NCBI RefSeq assembly: GCF_026340465.1
Contig: NZ_JAPEPC010000001.1
Span: forward strand, 1,429,501-1,493,500
Direction: 5' to 3'
Length of the DNA: 64,000 nt
From: Streptomyces sp. NBC_01306
Lineage (GTDB): Bacteria; Actinomycetota; Actinomycetes; Streptomycetales; Streptomycetaceae
Shown here: one piece after another, positions 63,677-64,000 of the stretch
Layout of the letters: every line of letters begins with the position of its first letter
How positions within the stretch are numbered: the first letter of the stretch is position 1
Translations under genes and position numbers: made by a program
The notes under the pieces: generated by a model
Database searches by the model: none
Told to the model about the DNA's origin: nothing
Seen by the model: only the letters and a program-made list of their open reading frames with translations

Positions 63677-64000
63677 ATGGGACGCCACAGCCGCTCCGCC
63701 GCAGCCGGTTCCGCCACCGTTGATGATCCGGCGGCCTCCGGGACCCGGCGGCGGAACCGGGCCCACGGCAAGGGCCGGGGCTCCACACCTCTGCGCACCG
63801 GGCTGCTGGGCGTGTCGGCGGCCGTCGCGGTGGGCGCCGTGGCGATGGCATCGGGGCTGCTGCCCGGCGGCGACACCTACACGGTGGGCGGCTCGGGCGG
63901 CAGTGACCAGGTCCGCGCCGACGGCGTACCCGACCTCCAGACCCAGGGCGGATCGTCGGCCACACCCGCATCGGACACCCCGCCCGCACCGGCCGGTCCG
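63677..64000 (+). CDS. Exported or membrane-anchored protein, start only (probable CAP/SCP-domain family)
   Basis: The first 108 codons are visible: an Arg/Ser/Ala-rich cytoplasmic start (MGRHSRSAAAG), a membrane segment (about residues 38-62) and the outside stretch GDTYTVGGSGG, followed by a Ser/Ala/Pro/Thr-rich linker. This N-terminus resembles that of streptomycete CAP (SCP-like) secreted proteins, but the domain itself is beyond the edge. ATG at 63677 follows a GGAAGG site. Confidence 0.65.
   Translation, partial: MGRHSRSAAAGSATVDDPAASGTRRRNRAHGKGRGSTPLRTGLLGVSAAVAVGAVAMASGLLPGGDTYTVGGSGGSDQVRADGVPDLQTQGGSSATPASDTPPAPAGP

Overview
The window is a stretch of Streptomyces chromosome. The DNA is very GC-rich with strong third-position GC bias. 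The genes for whiG, nsdA, four tandem type I signal peptidases, amtB-glnK-glnD, smc-ftsY-ffh and rpsP-rimM-trmD-rplS lie in the order expected of a Streptomyces core region. Almost everything is ordinary core chromosome. I saw no insertion sequence, prophage, CRISPR array, rRNA or tRNA gene.

Region 1 (1-12.6 kb) is a polyamine uptake and catabolism locus. It holds potA (cut by the left edge), two PotD-like Tat lipoproteins, two paralogous aminobutyraldehyde-type dehydrogenases, an Lrp/AsnC regulator and a class III aminotransferase. Interspersed are a NADAR-domain protein, a DUF4190 membrane protein, an adenosine deaminase-family enzyme (probably the menaquinone-pathway aminodeoxyfutalosine deaminase) and a glycerophosphodiesterase. 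Matching inverted repeats lie upstream of both dehydrogenase genes, one of them in front of the Lrp gene, and suggest a small polyamine regulon.

Region 2 (12.6-22.5 kb) has an ABC ATPase with a translationally overlapping membrane protein, a LOG-family protein, an AHSA1/SRPBCC protein, and a thiamine ABC importer (thiB-thiP-thiQ) behind a TPP riboswitch. rlmN and a gamma-glutamylcyclotransferase-fold protein follow.

Region 3 (22.5-33.5 kb) is the rpsB-tsf-pyrH-frr-cdsA translation and lipid cluster. Beside it are an M23 peptidase gene carrying a TTA codon, a TetR regulator, the sporulation sigma factor whiG, and dprA, a comM-like gene, yraN and a DUF2469 gene.

Region 4 (33.5-41 kb) has a Nudix hydrolase, four sip genes, and rplS-trmD-rimM-KH-rpsP, ending with a SprT-like zinc protein. 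All read on the minus strand, largely as tightly packed operons.

Region 5 (41-54.3 kb) has a short eukaryote/archaeal-type prolyl-tRNA synthetase, a methyltransferase, ffh, the GlnR-type nitrogen operon amtB-glnK-glnD, nsdA, a primase/polymerase-like protein and ftsY.

Region 6 (54.3-64 kb) has an NCS1 permease and a flavin monooxygenase linked by a hairpin, a GlcP-type glucose permease, smc with an unusual low-complexity insertion in its hinge, a small coiled-coil gene, an acylphosphatase and the start of an exported protein.

Most start codons were chosen by ribosome-binding site and family length. Family assignments come from recognising motifs in the translations; no database search was run.
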